From contig NZ_FNHP01000006.1 of assembly GCF_900103645.1 (NCBI RefSeq), positions 124,001 to 188,000 of the forward strand: a DNA stretch of 64,000 nt, read 5' to 3'. Every line of letters begins with the position of its first letter. The first letter of the stretch is position 1. Position numbers and translations under genes: made by a program. The stretch is from Oryzisolibacter propanilivorax. Its GTDB lineage: Bacteria > Pseudomonadota > Gammaproteobacteria > Burkholderiales > Burkholderiaceae_C. The notes beneath the pieces were generated by a model. That model did not search any database. It was not told where the DNA came from and worked only from the letters and a program-made list of their open reading frames with translations. Below are positions 45,505 through 55,221 of the stretch, in pieces.

Positions 45505-46172
45505 CAGGCGTGCTCCTGCAGCCATTGGTGCAGGTCGGCCACCGACGCCGCCACGTGCAGCGGCGCCAGCGCGGCGAACCCGTCGGTGCTGTGCGCGCCA
45601 TAGCCCACGCCGACGCTGGCGCAGCCTGCGGCGCGCGCCATCTCCAGGTCGTGCGTGGTGTCGCCGATCATCAACGTGCGTTCGGGCGGCACATCCAGCT
45701 CGGCCATCAGCTCGTGCAGCATCAGCGGGTGCGGCTTGCCGGCGGTCTCATCGGCGGTGCGCGAGGCATGGAACATGCCGCGCAGCTGCACCGCCTGCAG
45801 CACCTGGTCCAGGCCGCGGCGGCTCTTGCCGGTGGCCACCGTGAGCAGGTGGCCGCGCTCTTTCAGCATCTCCAGCAGCGGCAGCACGCCGTCGAACAGG
45901 CTCAGGTCGTCCTGGTGCTGCAGGTAGTGGTAACGGTAGCGGTTGGCTAGCTCGGCATGGTGCTCGCGCGGCACGTCGGGCGCGGCGTGCGCCAGCGCCT
46001 GCGGTAGCGCCATGCCGATGACCCAGGCAGCGGCCTCGGCCGTGGGCACCTGCCCGCCCACATCGCGCACCGCGTCCTGGATGGAGCGCACGATGATGGC
46101 GGTGGAGTCGAAGAGCGTGCCGTCCCAGTCGAAGGCGATTAGGTCGAAGCGGCGCGGATGGGAAAAAGGCAT
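45504..46172 (-). CDS. HAD-superfamily phosphatase, phosphoglycolate phosphatase-like
   Basis: 222 residues. Motif I FDWDGTLFDS supplies D15 (nucleophile) and D17; motif II is TVATGKSRRG; motif III lysine is in ADETAGKPHP; motif IV is MIGDTTHDLEMA. Closest in layout to Gph/NagD-like sugar-phosphate phosphatases. ATG 46172 is chosen because the product then starts directly before motif I; the open frame reaches further upstream. It lies between rluC (28 bp) and the overlapping Rieske gene. Confidence 0.9.
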   Translation of the reverse strand: MPFSHPRRFDLIAFDWDGTLFDSTAIIVRSIQDAVRDVGGQVPTAEAAAWVIGMALPQALAHAAPDVPREHHAELANRYRYHYLQHQDDLSLFDGVLPLLEMLKERGHLLTVATGKSRRGLDQVLQAVQLRGMFHASRTADETAGKPHPLMLHELMAELDVPPERTLMIGDTTHDLEMARAAGCASVGVGYGAHSTDGFAALAPLHVAASVADLHQWLQEHA

Positions 46173-46200
46173 GGGGGCAGAGGGCGTGGACACGCGGCGG

Positions 46201-47247
46201 TCAGTCGCAAGAGAAGGAGGAGTAAGAAGAAGGCGCTGCGGGCAGAAAGCCCGCCAGCTCGTGGGGCAGCTCGGCGTGGAGCGTGACGCGCTCACCGCTG
46301 GCCGGATGCTGGAACTGTAGCCGCCAGGCATGCAGGAACATGCGCTTCAGGCCCGCCTTGTACGCGCGCCGGTTCAGCTCGAAGTCGCCGTACTTGTCGT
46401 CGCCGACGATGCCGTGGCCGCTGCTGGCCAGGTGCACGCGGATCTGGTGCGTGCGCCCGGTCTTGATGGTGACTTCCAGCAGGCTCATCGCCGGCAGGCC
46501 CAGTGCGGGCTGCGCGGCGAACTGCTGGCGCACCCGCACCAGGGTCAGCGCGCGCATGGCGTCGGGGTCGTCGACGCTGGTCACGCGCACACGGCGCTCG
46601 CCGTCGGCCTGCAGGTACTTGTGCAGCGGGCTGTCGATGACCTTTTTGTTCGCCGGCCAGCTGCCGGCCACCAGCGCCAGATAGGTCTTGCCGGTCTCGC
46701 GGCCACGGAACTGCTCCTGCAGATGCGTCAGCGCCGAGCGGCGCTTGGCCACCAGCAGGATGCCCGAGGTCTCGCGGTCCAGCCGGTGCACCAGCTCCAG
46801 GAACCTCGCCTGCGGCCGGGCGCGGCGCAGCTGCTCGATCACGCCGAAGCTGACCCCGCTGCCGCCGTGCACCGCCACGCCGGCGGGCTTGTCCAGGGCG
46901 ATCAGCTGGTCGTCCTCCAGCAGCAGCGGAAACTCGCGCGCCGGCGCGGCACGGGCCGGGTCGTCGGCCGCGCGCTCGGCCACGCGCACCGGCGGCAGCC
47001 GCACCTGGTCGCCCTCGGCGACGCGCGCGTCGGCGCTGGTGCGCCCGCGGTTCAGGCGCACCTCGCCGCTGCGGATGATGCGGTAGACATGGGTCTTGGG
47101 CACGCCCTTGAGGTGGCGCACCAGGAAATTGTCCAGGCGCTGGCCGGCCGACTCGGCATCGACCTGCAGGATGCGCGCGGCGGGCGCCGCTGCGCCCGGG
47201 GTTGTGGGGCGATGCGCGGCCGGTTTGCCGCCTATAATCTGTTTCAC
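46201..47247 (-). CDS. rluC: 23S rRNA pseudouridine synthase, RluA family
   Basis: 348 residues. The S4 RNA-binding domain (about 35-95) has LDNFLVRHLKGVPKTHVYRI. The catalytic domain has ELVHRLDRETSGILLVAK with nucleophile D157, then RTHQIRVHLASSGHGIVGDD. RluC makes pseudouridines 955, 2504 and 2580 in E. coli; the same targets are likely. It is divergent from rne, the conserved rluC-rne arrangement, which supports the C assignment over RluD. A plus-strand TATAAT lies within its first codons. Confidence 0.92.
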   Translation of the reverse strand: MKQIIGGKPAAHRPTTPGAAAPAARILQVDAESAGQRLDNFLVRHLKGVPKTHVYRIIRSGEVRLNRGRTSADARVAEGDQVRLPPVRVAERAADDPARAAPAREFPLLLEDDQLIALDKPAGVAVHGGSGVSFGVIEQLRRARPQARFLELVHRLDRETSGILLVAKRRSALTHLQEQFRGRETGKTYLALVAGSWPANKKVIDSPLHKYLQADGERRVRVTSVDDPDAMRALTLVRVRQQFAAQPALGLPAMSLLEVTIKTGRTHQIRVHLASSGHGIVGDDKYGDFELNRRAYKAGLKRMFLHAWRLQFQHPASGERVTLHAELPHELAGFLPAAPSSYSSFSCD

Positions 47248-47898
47248 CTGTGCGACGAATGTGTAAGTGGTTGATTTGTCTGAATTTTAGTGGACAGCAG
47301 CCCGACTTGCCGCGCAGGCTGGTCGATGCCTCCGGGCGTCGTGCGCGTTTTCTGCAGGCCTGAATCGTCGCCTGCACGCCCGCACGCCGCACGGCGGGCC
47401 GACGCATCGAAACACGGAAAACCGACGGAAATTCCCAGCCCGTCGCCCGGCCCCCTGACAGCGGGCACGGCGGCTGGCGGATCAAGGCGAACAACAAACA
47501 TGGTGTGGCTGCTGGCATGGATCGTGTCATCGTGGCGGGGGCTGGTGCCCTGGCCCGGCACGGCCGTCCTGCGGGCAGCGCCCTGTGTCCCGGCGCTGCG
47601 CGCAACCCCGCCCTCGCGGCTGCGGTCACGCTTCCTGCGCTTCGCTCCCATCCACGCCCCTCCCGCTCCACGCCTGCGTGCCTGAGCGGTCCCTAGCAGG
47701 ACCGCCAGCATCTGCACGGCCGCGTGAAGCCCGCGGACCTTTCCTTCGTTTCGCTGCGCCAGCCCCGGCATTTTCGGCTCCGACAGAGCCTGTGATTGTG
47801 TGCCTGGCTGCCGGCACCACGCAGCTGCGCCGCTCCCGCCGAGGGACTGCGCGGCGCGCCGGCGGCGCCTGAATTTTGAAATACGAAGGAATCCCATC
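47248..47898 (+). promoter_or_regulatory. Long leader of rne (RNase E 5' untranslated region)
   Basis: 651 bp without a supported gene separate rluC from rne. A TATAAT at 47233-47238, just inside rluC on the other strand, is a good -10 candidate, though I find no matching -35. The leader would then be about 650 nt. E. coli rne is autoregulated through its own long 5' leader, cut by RNase E, so the same role is plausible. Several G+C-rich hairpins (for example GGCGC...GCGCC near 47855-47872) are visible. Short open frames inside lack ribosome-binding sites. Confidence 0.55.
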
Positions 47899-50800
47899 AT
47901 GAAGCGGATGCTCATCAACGCCACGCAGCCCGAGGAACGGCGCTTGGCGATCGTAGACGGCCAGAAGCTGCTGGACTACGAGATCGAGATCGAGGGGCGC
48001 GAGCAGCGCAAGGGCAACATCTACAAGGCCGTGGTGACGCGCGTCGAGCCCTCGCTGGAGGCCTGCTTCGTGGACTACGGCGAGGACCGCCACGGCTTCC
48101 TGCCGTTCAAGGAAATCTCCAAGCAGTACTTCGCCGAGGGCGTGTCGCCCTCGCAGGCGCGCATCCAGGACGTGATCCGCGAGGGCCAGGAACTGCTGGT
48201 GCAAGTCGAGAAGGAGGAGCGCGGCAACAAGGGCGCGGCGCTGACCACCTTCATCAGCCTGGCCGGCCGCTACGTGGTCCTGATGCCCAACAACCCACGC
48301 GGCGGCGGCGTGTCGCGCCGCATCGAGGGCGAGGACCGCGCCGAGCTCAAGGAGGCGATGGACCAGCTCGAGTACCCCAAGGGCATGAGCATCATCGCGC
48401 GCACCGCCGGCATCGGCCGCTCGGCACCTGAGCTGCAATGGGACCTGAATTACCTGCTCAAGTTGTGGAACGCCATCGACGGCGCGGCCAAGGCCGGGCG
48501 CGGCGCGTTCCTGATCTACCAGGAATCGAGCCTGGTGATCCGCGCCATCCGTGACTATTTCAACAACGACATCGGCGACATCCTGATCGACACCGACGAC
48601 ATCTACGAGCAGGCGCAGCAGTTCATGCAGCACGTCATGCCCGAGCATGCGCCGCGTGTGAAACGCTACCGTGACGACGCGCCGCTGTTCAGCCGCTTCC
48701 AGATCGAGCACCAGATCGAGTCGGCCTACGCGCGCACCGTCACCCTGCCCTCCGGCGGCGCCATCGTCATCGACCACACCGAGGCGCTGGTCAGCGTGGA
48801 TGTGAACTCGGCGCGCGCCATCCGCGGCGGCGACATCGAGGAGACCGCCACCCGCACCAACCTGGAGGCCGCCGACGAGGTGGCGCGCCAGATGCGCCTG
48901 CGCGACCTGGGCGGCTTGATCGTCATCGACTTCATCGACATGGAGGAGAGCAAGAACCGCCGCGACGTGGAAAACCGCCTGCGCGACGCACTGCGCCAGG
49001 ACCGCGCGCGCGTGCAATTCGGCACGATCAGCAAGTTCGGCCTGATGGAGATGAGCCGCCAGCGCCTGAAGCCCTCGCTGTCCGAGGGCGCGCACATCCG
49101 CTGCCCGCTGTGCGACGGCACCGGCCACGTGCGCGACACGGAAGGTTTTTCGCTGCAGATGCTGCGCATGATCCAGGAAGAGTCCATGAAGGACAACACC
49201 GCCGCCGTGCACTGCCAGGTGCCGGTGGAGGTGGCCAGCTTCCTCTTGAACGAAAAGCGCACCGAGATCGCCAAGATCGAGCTCAAGCAGCGCGTCAGCG
49301 TGGTGCTGATCCCGAGCAAGGCGATGGACACGCCGCACTACAAGCTCGAGCGCCTGAAGCACGACGACCCGCGTCTGGAGGACATGCAGGCCAGCTACAA
49401 GCTGGCCGATCCCGAGCCCGAGGAGCCGAGCATCACACGCCGCTCGCAGGAGCCGACGAACAAGCAGACCCCCGTCATCAAGGGGGTGCTGCCCGACGCG
49501 CCGGCCCCGGTGGCCGAGCCGCGTCCTGCACCCGCACCCGGCCAGGCCGCGCGCGGCCAGGGTGGCCGTGGCGGCCAGCAGCAGGCACGCGCCAGCGCCC
49601 CGGCGCCCGCGCCGCAGCCGCAGCGCCCGGCACCCGCGCCCGAGCAGGGCTTCTTTGCCTGGATCAAGAGCCTGTTCGGCTTTGGCGCAGCGCCAGCCGC
49701 CGCGCCCGTGGCCCAGTCCGTACAACCCGAGCCGGCGGCGCGCACCGACGCGCGCCGCGGCGAAGGCCGCTCCGGAGGTGAGCGCGGCCGCCGCGGTGGC
49801 CGTGGCGGCGACGCCGGTGCACGCGGTGAAGGCGCCACCACCAACGGCAGCGCCCAGGGCGAAGGCCGTGGCCGCCGTGGCGAGGGCCGCAACGGTGGCA
49901 ACGGCGAGCGCAGCGTCGAAGGCCGCGAGGCCCGTGGCGAGTCGCGCGGCAATCGCGGCGGACGCGGCGAGGCCGCCAACGGCGAGGCCGCAGGCGAGAG
50001 CCGCCGCGAGCCGCGCGAGGGCCGCGCACCGCGCGAACGTGGTGAGCGTGGTGACCGTGGCGAGCGCCCCAGCAGCATCGCCCAGCCGGACCTGACCGCA
50101 GCTGACCACGGCGACAGCGGCATGCCGCCGGCACGCGGGGAGCGTGCGCCGCGCAACGGCGAGCGTTCGGGCGAAGGCCGAGGCCGCCGCGGTGGCCGCG
50201 CGCCGCGCACCATCGACGCCGACGCACCGGCACCCGCCGCCGACCAGGCGCTGGCCGACGCCCTGCCCCTGGCATCGCTGCCCGACCTGGACCTGACCCC
50301 GGCGGCCGATGTGTCGCAAACCGAAGGCCAGGACGCCGGCACGCTCGAGGCCGGTGCCGAGCCGCGCCGCGAGCGCCGCTCGCGTGACCGCTATGGCCGC
50401 GACCGCCGCGACCGCGCGCCGCGCAACGCCGAGGCCGGCAGCGCCAACGAACTGCCCGAGGCCGACGCCGCGGCGCTGCCGGAGGCGGACTGGAGCGCCA
50501 GCCCGGCGCCGGTGGCCGAGTCGCAGGCCGAGCAGCCCGCGCGCCGCAGCTACTTCGCAGCCTCCGGCCAGAGCGGCGGCGCTGCGGCTCCGGCAGTAGC
50601 ACCGGTGACGCCTGTCGCAGCCGACGAGGCTGCACCGGTGGCACATGCCGCAGCGCCGGTCAGACAGCCTGCGGCTGTTGCGGCATCCCTGGCCGAGCAG
50701 TCCACAGCCGCCCCGGCGCCCGTGGCCGAACAACCCGGCGCAGCGCAGGCTTTCAGCGCCGCCCCGGCGTCCGTGGCCGGCGACCTGAGCGCAGCCGTGC

Positions 50801-51189
50801 CTGCTGCACCAGCGTCAACCGTGGTCGCCCAGCCACCGGCAGCCGCCGCGCAGCCGGTCAGCCTGGCGCATGCAGCAACCGAGGCGCCTGCAACGCAAGC
50901 AGCCGCCGCGCCGGCCCGCACGGCCACGGCCGAGCCGCAGGCCTTCGTGCTGCCGGTGGACACGCTGGCCGAGGTGGCGCGCGCCGCCGGCCTGCAGTGG
51001 GTGAACTCGGACGCGGACAAGATCGCCGCCGCCCAGGCCGCCATCGCCGCCGAGCCGCGCCCGGTACGCGTGCCGCGCGAGCGCCCCGCGCCAGTGGAGC
51101 TGGACGACGGCCCATTGGTGCTGGTGGAGACGCGCCGCGACCTGCGCGAGCTGCGCCTGCCGTTCGAGCAGCAGCAGCCCGGCGCCTGA
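47899..51189 (+). CDS. rne: Ribonuclease E
   Basis: 1096-residue endoribonuclease, core of the RNA degradosome and of rRNA and tRNA processing. S1 domain at about 38-120 (EDRHGFLPFKEIS). DNase I-like catalytic aspartates D301 (SVDVNSARA) and D344 (VIDFIDMEE). Zinc-link C402-x2-C405 (CPLCDGTG) joins dimers. After about residue 510 the protein is low-complexity: Pro/Ala-rich, an FFAWIKSLFGFG segment that could bind membrane, an Arg/Gly-rich RNA-binding stretch (about 615-780), an Ala/Pro-rich spacer, and a conserved-looking C-terminus (ELDDGPLVLVETRRDL). ATG 47899 has AAGGA upstream. Confidence 0.96.
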   Translation: MKRMLINATQPEERRLAIVDGQKLLDYEIEIEGREQRKGNIYKAVVTRVEPSLEACFVDYGEDRHGFLPFKEISKQYFAEGVSPSQARIQDVIREGQELLVQVEKEERGNKGAALTTFISLAGRYVVLMPNNPRGGGVSRRIEGEDRAELKEAMDQLEYPKGMSIIARTAGIGRSAPELQWDLNYLLKLWNAIDGAAKAGRGAFLIYQESSLVIRAIRDYFNNDIGDILIDTDDIYEQAQQFMQHVMPEHAPRVKRYRDDAPLFSRFQIEHQIESAYARTVTLPSGGAIVIDHTEALVSVDVNSARAIRGGDIEETATRTNLEAADEVARQMRLRDLGGLIVIDFIDMEESKNRRDVENRLRDALRQDRARVQFGTISKFGLMEMSRQRLKPSLSEGAHIRCPLCDGTGHVRDTEGFSLQMLRMIQEESMKDNTAAVHCQVPVEVASFLLNEKRTEIAKIELKQRVSVVLIPSKAMDTPHYKLERLKHDDPRLEDMQASYKLADPEPEEPSITRRSQEPTNKQTPVIKGVLPDAPAPVAEPRPAPAPGQAARGQGGRGGQQQARASAPAPAPQPQRPAPAPEQGFFAWIKSLFGFGAAPAAAPVAQSVQPEPAARTDARRGEGRSGGERGRRGGRGGDAGARGEGATTNGSAQGEGRGRRGEGRNGGNGERSVEGREARGESRGNRGGRGEAANGEAAGESRREPREGRAPRERGERGDRGERPSSIAQPDLTAADHGDSGMPPARGERAPRNGERSGEGRGRRGGRAPRTIDADAPAPAADQALADALPLASLPDLDLTPAADVSQTEGQDAGTLEAGAEPRRERRSRDRYGRDRRDRAPRNAEAGSANELPEADAAALPEADWSASPAPVAESQAEQPARRSYFAASGQSGGAAAPAVAPVTPVAADEAAPVAHAAAPVRQPAAVAASLAEQSTAAPAPVAEQPGAAQAFSAAPASVAGDLSAAVPAAPASTVVAQPPAAAAQPVSLAHAATEAPATQAAAAPARTATAEPQAFVLPVDTLAEVARAAGLQWVNSDADKIAAAQAAIAAEPRPVRVPRERPAPVELDDGPLVLVETRRDLRELRLPFEQQQPGA

Positions 51190-51357
51190 CGCGCCAGCGT
51201 CCCGGCCGCCCGGAATGTCCGTGCGGCCGGCCGCGGCTGGAGCGGCGCAACGCCGGCCAGCCGCCGCATCCGGCCCTGGTTACCCCGCCGCAGCCAGGGC
51301 CGATGCACAACAGGCTGCACGCCAACCCCGGCCCTGCTTCTGGTCCAGCTTGGCACT

Positions 51358-51422
51358 CGCTATTGAAACTATAGCTAGATGCCCATGATTTCAAAGGGCT
51401 AGCGCCTGCTTTCATTCAAAAC
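51358..51422 (-). repeat. GCTAT/ATAGC interspersed repeat, copy 10
   Basis: Read on the minus strand: GCAGGCGCTAGCCCTTTGAA, then ATGGGCATCTAGCTAT and TTTCAATAGC. It sits in the 253-bp gap between rne and yaaA, ending 20 bp before the yaaA start. Confidence 0.72.
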
Positions 51423-51442
51423 CTGGCCGCTCCATACCTGCC

Positions 51443-52219
51443 ATGCTGATCCTGCTCTCGCCCGCCAAGTCGCTGGATTACGACAGTCCCCTGCCCGCCG
51501 GCCTGCCGCACACGCAGCCGCACTTCATGACCGAAGCCGCACAGCTGGTCGAGGTCCTGCGCGATCTGGCGCCCCAGGACATCGCCGCGCTGATGTCGCT
51601 CAGCGACAAGCTGGCGGCGCTGAATGTGGCCCGTTATGCCGCCTGGCAGCCCACCGCATCGGCGGACAACGCGCGCCAGGCCGTGCTGGCGTTCAACGGC
51701 GACGTGTATGAGGGCCTAGACGCGCGCACGCTGGAGGTGGCCGATCTGCGCTGGGCGCAGCAGCACCTGGCCATCCTGAGCGGCCTGTACGGCGTGCTGC
51801 GCCCGCTGGACTGGCTGCAGCCCTACCGGCTGGAGATGGGTACGCGCCTGGCCAACGGCGAGGGCAGCAACCTGTACCAGTTCTGGGGCACGCGCATCGC
51901 CGGGCACCTGAACCACTGGCAGGCCAAGGAGGCCGACCCCGTGGTGGTCAACCTCGCGTCGCAGGAATACTTCAAGGCAGTGGACCGTGCAGCGTTGCGT
52001 GCGCGCGTGGTCGAATGCGTGTTCCAGGACGGGCGCGCCGGGCAGTACAAGGTCATCAGCTTCCACGCCAAGCGCGCGCGCGGGCTGATGGCGCGCTGGA
52101 TCATCCAGCAGCGCGCCCGCCGGGTGCAGCAGCTGCAGGGTTTTGCCGTCGAGGGCTATGCTTTCGCCGCCGACGCCTCGACGCCCGAGCGGCTGGTGTT
52201 CCGCCGCCGCGCGGACTGA
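51443..52219 (+). CDS. yaaA: Peroxide stress protein YaaA
   Basis: 258 residues, the standard length of the UPF0246/YaaA family. Diagnostic starts are MLILLSPAKSLDY, ALMSLSDKLAALNVARY, FNGDVYEGLDARTL and ILSGLYGVLRPLDWLQPYRL. In E. coli, YaaA limits intracellular iron during hydrogen peroxide stress, and it binds DNA. It fits the window's other peroxide and iron genes functionally, though it is far from them. The start is ATG 51443. Confidence 0.95.
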   Translation: MLILLSPAKSLDYDSPLPAGLPHTQPHFMTEAAQLVEVLRDLAPQDIAALMSLSDKLAALNVARYAAWQPTASADNARQAVLAFNGDVYEGLDARTLEVADLRWAQQHLAILSGLYGVLRPLDWLQPYRLEMGTRLANGEGSNLYQFWGTRIAGHLNHWQAKEADPVVVNLASQEYFKAVDRAALRARVVECVFQDGRAGQYKVISFHAKRARGLMARWIIQQRARRVQQLQGFAVEGYAFAADASTPERLVFRRRAD

Positions 52220-52271
52220 CGGCTCGGCACGCACCCCTTTTCGCCCACCGCCGCCGACCAGGAAGGACCCG

Positions 52272-53153
52272 ATGACCGCCACGCCCTCCTCCGCCCCCGC
52301 TGCCGCCGACCAGCCCGTCACCCCCGAACTGCGCCAGTGGATCATCGACCAGGCCGCCAGCGGCATCACCGCGCCGGCGCTGATCGACGCCATGGTGCAG
52401 GCCGGCTGGCGCGAGGACGTGGCCGTCGGCGCGGTCGAGCAGGTGCTGCGCGGCCACGTCGAGCAGGCCGCGCAGGCGCAGGGCCTGCCGCCTGCCGTGC
52501 CGGTGCCGCAGCCGGCGCTGCACGACTCGCCCCTGTTCGTCGATGCCGGCGACCGGCAGGTGCAGGTGCTGATGCAGCTGGCCAACCCGCGCATCGTGCT
52601 GTTCGGCGACCTGCTGTCGCCCGAGGAATGCCAGGCGCTGATCGACGCCGCGCGCCCGCGCATGGCGCGCTCGCTCACCGTGGCCACCGCCACCGGCGGC
52701 GACGAGGTCAACGACGACCGCACCAGCGACGGCATGTTCTTCCAGCGCGGCGAGAACGACATCGTGCAGCGCCTGGAGGCGCGCATCGCGCGGCTGGTGA
52801 ACTGGCCGGTGGAAAACGGCGAGGGCCTGCAGGTGCTGCACTACCGCCCCGGCGCGGAATACAAGCCGCACTACGACTACTTCGACCCGGCCGAGCCGGG
52901 CACGCCCAGCATCGTGCGCCGCGGCGGCCAGCGCGTGGCCACGCTGGTCATCTACCTGAACGACCCGCTGCTGGGCGGCGGCACCACCTTCCCGGACGTG
53001 TTCCTGGAAGTCGGCCCGAAACGCGGCAACGCGGTGTTCTTCAGCTACGAGCGCCCGCACCCCAGCACACGCACGCTGCACGGCGGCGCGCCGGTCATCG
53101 CTGGCGAGAAATGGATCGCCACCAAATGGCTGCGCGAGCGCGAGTTCGTCTGA
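52272..53153 (+). CDS. Prolyl 4-hydroxylase-like 2OG-Fe(II) oxygenase
   Basis: 293 residues. The C-terminal double-stranded beta-helix (about 100-290) carries the iron triad in YKPHYDYFDP (H-x-D) and the distal H in STRTLHGGAP, with the 2-oxoglutarate-binding lysine in GEKWIATKW. RTSDGMFF and LVIYLNDPLLGGGTTFPDV are typical of bacterial P4H domains. The N-terminal 90 residues are Ala/Pro-rich with a short helical part. The target protein is unknown; bacterial relatives modify EF-Tu or proline-rich peptides. GGAAGGA precedes the ATG. Confidence 0.92.
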   Translation: MTATPSSAPAAADQPVTPELRQWIIDQAASGITAPALIDAMVQAGWREDVAVGAVEQVLRGHVEQAAQAQGLPPAVPVPQPALHDSPLFVDAGDRQVQVLMQLANPRIVLFGDLLSPEECQALIDAARPRMARSLTVATATGGDEVNDDRTSDGMFFQRGENDIVQRLEARIARLVNWPVENGEGLQVLHYRPGAEYKPHYDYFDPAEPGTPSIVRRGGQRVATLVIYLNDPLLGGGTTFPDVFLEVGPKRGNAVFFSYERPHPSTRTLHGGAPVIAGEKWIATKWLREREFV

Positions 53154-53202
53154 CCACCCCAGTTTTCTCTGTCCCGCTGCCCCCAGGGGCAGCCATCCTT
53201 CC

Positions 53203-55197
53203 ATGACCTCCTCCCCGCGCGAATTCACCCTGCGCGGCGTCCTCCTCGGCGCCCTCATCACCCTGGCCTTCACCGCTGCCAACGTCTACCTGGGCCTGAA
53301 AGTCGGCCTGACCTTTGCCTCGGCCATTCCGGCGGCGGTGATCTCGATGGCGCTGCTGTACCGCTTCCAGGACTCCAACATCCTGGAAAACAACCTGGTG
53401 CAGACCCAGGCCTCGGCGGCGGGCACGCTGTCGTCGGTGATCTTCGTGCTGCCGGCGCTGTTGATGCTCGGGCTGTGGACCGGTTTTCCGTTCTGGCAGA
53501 CGGCATTGGTGTGCGCCGCCGGCGGCACGCTGGGCGTGCTCTACACCGTGCCGCTGCGCCGGGTGATGGTGGTGCAGTCCACCCTGCCCTACCCCGAGGG
53601 CGTGGCCGCCGCCGAGGTGCTGCGCGTGGGCGAGGCGCAGCGCCACAAAGGTGATGGCCAGCCGCGCGGCGACGGCCTGCGCAGCCTGGGCTGGGGCGCC
53701 GCTCTGGCGGCGCTGTTCAGTTTCCTGAGCGGCGGCCTGCGCGTGCTGGGCGACGCGGTGAACTTCTGGATTCCGGCCGGTGGCGTGGCGTTTCGCGTCG
53801 CCGCGGGCTTCTCGCCCGCCCTGCTGGCCGCCGGCTACCTGATGGGGGCGGCCGCGGGCGCGGCGACGCTGCTGGGCGTGGTGCTGTGCTGGGGCGTGGT
53901 GGTGCCGTGGTTGACGGCCCAGGCCACGGCCGCCGACGGCCAGGCCATCAGCGCGCTGGCGATGCAACTGTGGGCCGGCAAGGCGCGCTTCCTGGGCGCG
54001 GGCGTGATCGCCGTGGCCGCGCTGTGGACCGTGGGCACCCTGATCGGCCCGATCGTGCGCGCCATCGCGCGCCAGCCGGCGCGCGCGCCGGGCGCGGCCA
54101 GCGCCGCCACAGCGCAGGACGAAACCGACCGCGACATGCCGCGCAGCTGGATGCTGGCCATCGGCGCGGCGGCGCTGGCCGTGCTGTGGGCAGTCACCAA
54201 CGACTTCATCGGCCAGTACCTGGGCGATCTGTCCGCCGGCGCGCGCTGGGCGCTGGCCGCGCTGTGCGTGCTGTTCGCCGCGGTGTTCGGCTTTCTGGTG
54301 GCCGCCGCCTGCGGTTACATGGCCGGGCTGGTGGGCTCGTCGGCCAGTCCCATTTCCGGCATCGGCATCATCGCCACCATCCTGATGGGCCTGGTGCTGC
54401 TCGTTCTGGGCCAGCTGGTGCCGGCATTCGCCGCCGGCGTGACCGGACGGCTGGGCGTGGCGCTGGTGCTGTTCATGGTTTCGGTCATCCTGGCGATGGC
54501 CGCCATTTCCAACGACAACCTGCAGGACCTGAAGACCGGCTACCTGGTGGGCGCCACGCCCTGGCGCCAGCAGGTGGTGCTGATCATCGGCTGCCTGGTG
54601 GGCGCGGCCGTTATCCCGCCCGTGCTGGACCTGCTCTACCACGCCTACGGCTTCGCCGGCGCGCTGCCGCGCGAGGGCATGGACCCGCACCAGGCGCTGG
54701 CCGCGCCCCAGGCGACGCTGATGCAGCAGATCGCCAGCGGCATCTTCAACCGCTCGCTGGACTGGACCATGCTCGGCCTGGGCGTGGCCGTGGGCGTGGC
54801 GGCCATTGCCGCCGACGCGGCGCTGCGCCGCAGCGGACGCGGCGCGCTGCCGCCGCTGGCCGTGGGCCTGGGCATCTACCTGCCGCCGACCATCGGCGTG
54901 ACCCTGGCCGTGGGCGCGGCGCTGGGCTGGCTGGTGCAGCGCGGCGTGCGCGCCTGGGCGCAGCGCGGCGGCGCGGACTGGGTGGCGGCCGCTGAGGAGC
55001 GCGGGCTGCTGCTGGCCTCGGGCCTGATCGTCGGCGAGAGCCTGATGGGCCTGCTGCTGGCCGCCGTGATCGGCCTGAGCGGGCAGGATGCGCCGCTGGC
55101 GCTGGTGGGCGAAGGCTTCACGGTCGCGCCGTGGCTGGGCCTGGCGGCGTTCGCCGCGCTGGCCGTGTTCTTCCATCGCAGCGTGCTGCGCCGCTGA
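53203..55197 (+). CDS. OPT family oligopeptide transporter
   Basis: 664-residue polytopic inner-membrane protein of the OPT superfamily (bacterial YSL/oligopeptide branch), a proton-coupled importer of small peptides or metal chelates. The N-terminal TAANVYLGLKVGLTFASAIP and ILENNLVQTQASAAGTLSSV are family signatures. NDNLQDLKTGYLVGATPWRQ and LPPTIGVTLAVGAALGWLVQ follow later. About 14-16 membrane segments are apparent. It starts 49 bp after the hydroxylase; queF follows after 24 bp. Confidence 0.93.
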   Translation: MTSSPREFTLRGVLLGALITLAFTAANVYLGLKVGLTFASAIPAAVISMALLYRFQDSNILENNLVQTQASAAGTLSSVIFVLPALLMLGLWTGFPFWQTALVCAAGGTLGVLYTVPLRRVMVVQSTLPYPEGVAAAEVLRVGEAQRHKGDGQPRGDGLRSLGWGAALAALFSFLSGGLRVLGDAVNFWIPAGGVAFRVAAGFSPALLAAGYLMGAAAGAATLLGVVLCWGVVVPWLTAQATAADGQAISALAMQLWAGKARFLGAGVIAVAALWTVGTLIGPIVRAIARQPARAPGAASAATAQDETDRDMPRSWMLAIGAAALAVLWAVTNDFIGQYLGDLSAGARWALAALCVLFAAVFGFLVAAACGYMAGLVGSSASPISGIGIIATILMGLVLLVLGQLVPAFAAGVTGRLGVALVLFMVSVILAMAAISNDNLQDLKTGYLVGATPWRQQVVLIIGCLVGAAVIPPVLDLLYHAYGFAGALPREGMDPHQALAAPQATLMQQIASGIFNRSLDWTMLGLGVAVGVAAIAADAALRRSGRGALPPLAVGLGIYLPPTIGVTLAVGAALGWLVQRGVRAWAQRGGADWVAAAEERGLLLASGLIVGESLMGLLLAAVIGLSGQDAPLALVGEGFTVAPWLGLAAFAALAVFFHRSVLRR

Positions 55198-55221
55198 CGC
55201 ATTTCTTCTGGAGCCGCCCCC

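Noticed and set aside
47505-47696. 63-codon frame in the rne leader
   Set aside because: No ribosome-binding site, no motif, and composition like a chance frame.
47626-50733. Minus-strand open frame of over 1000 codons opposite rne
   Set aside because: Low-complexity shadow of the Arg/Gly/Ala-rich RNase E tail; rne is clear on the plus strand.
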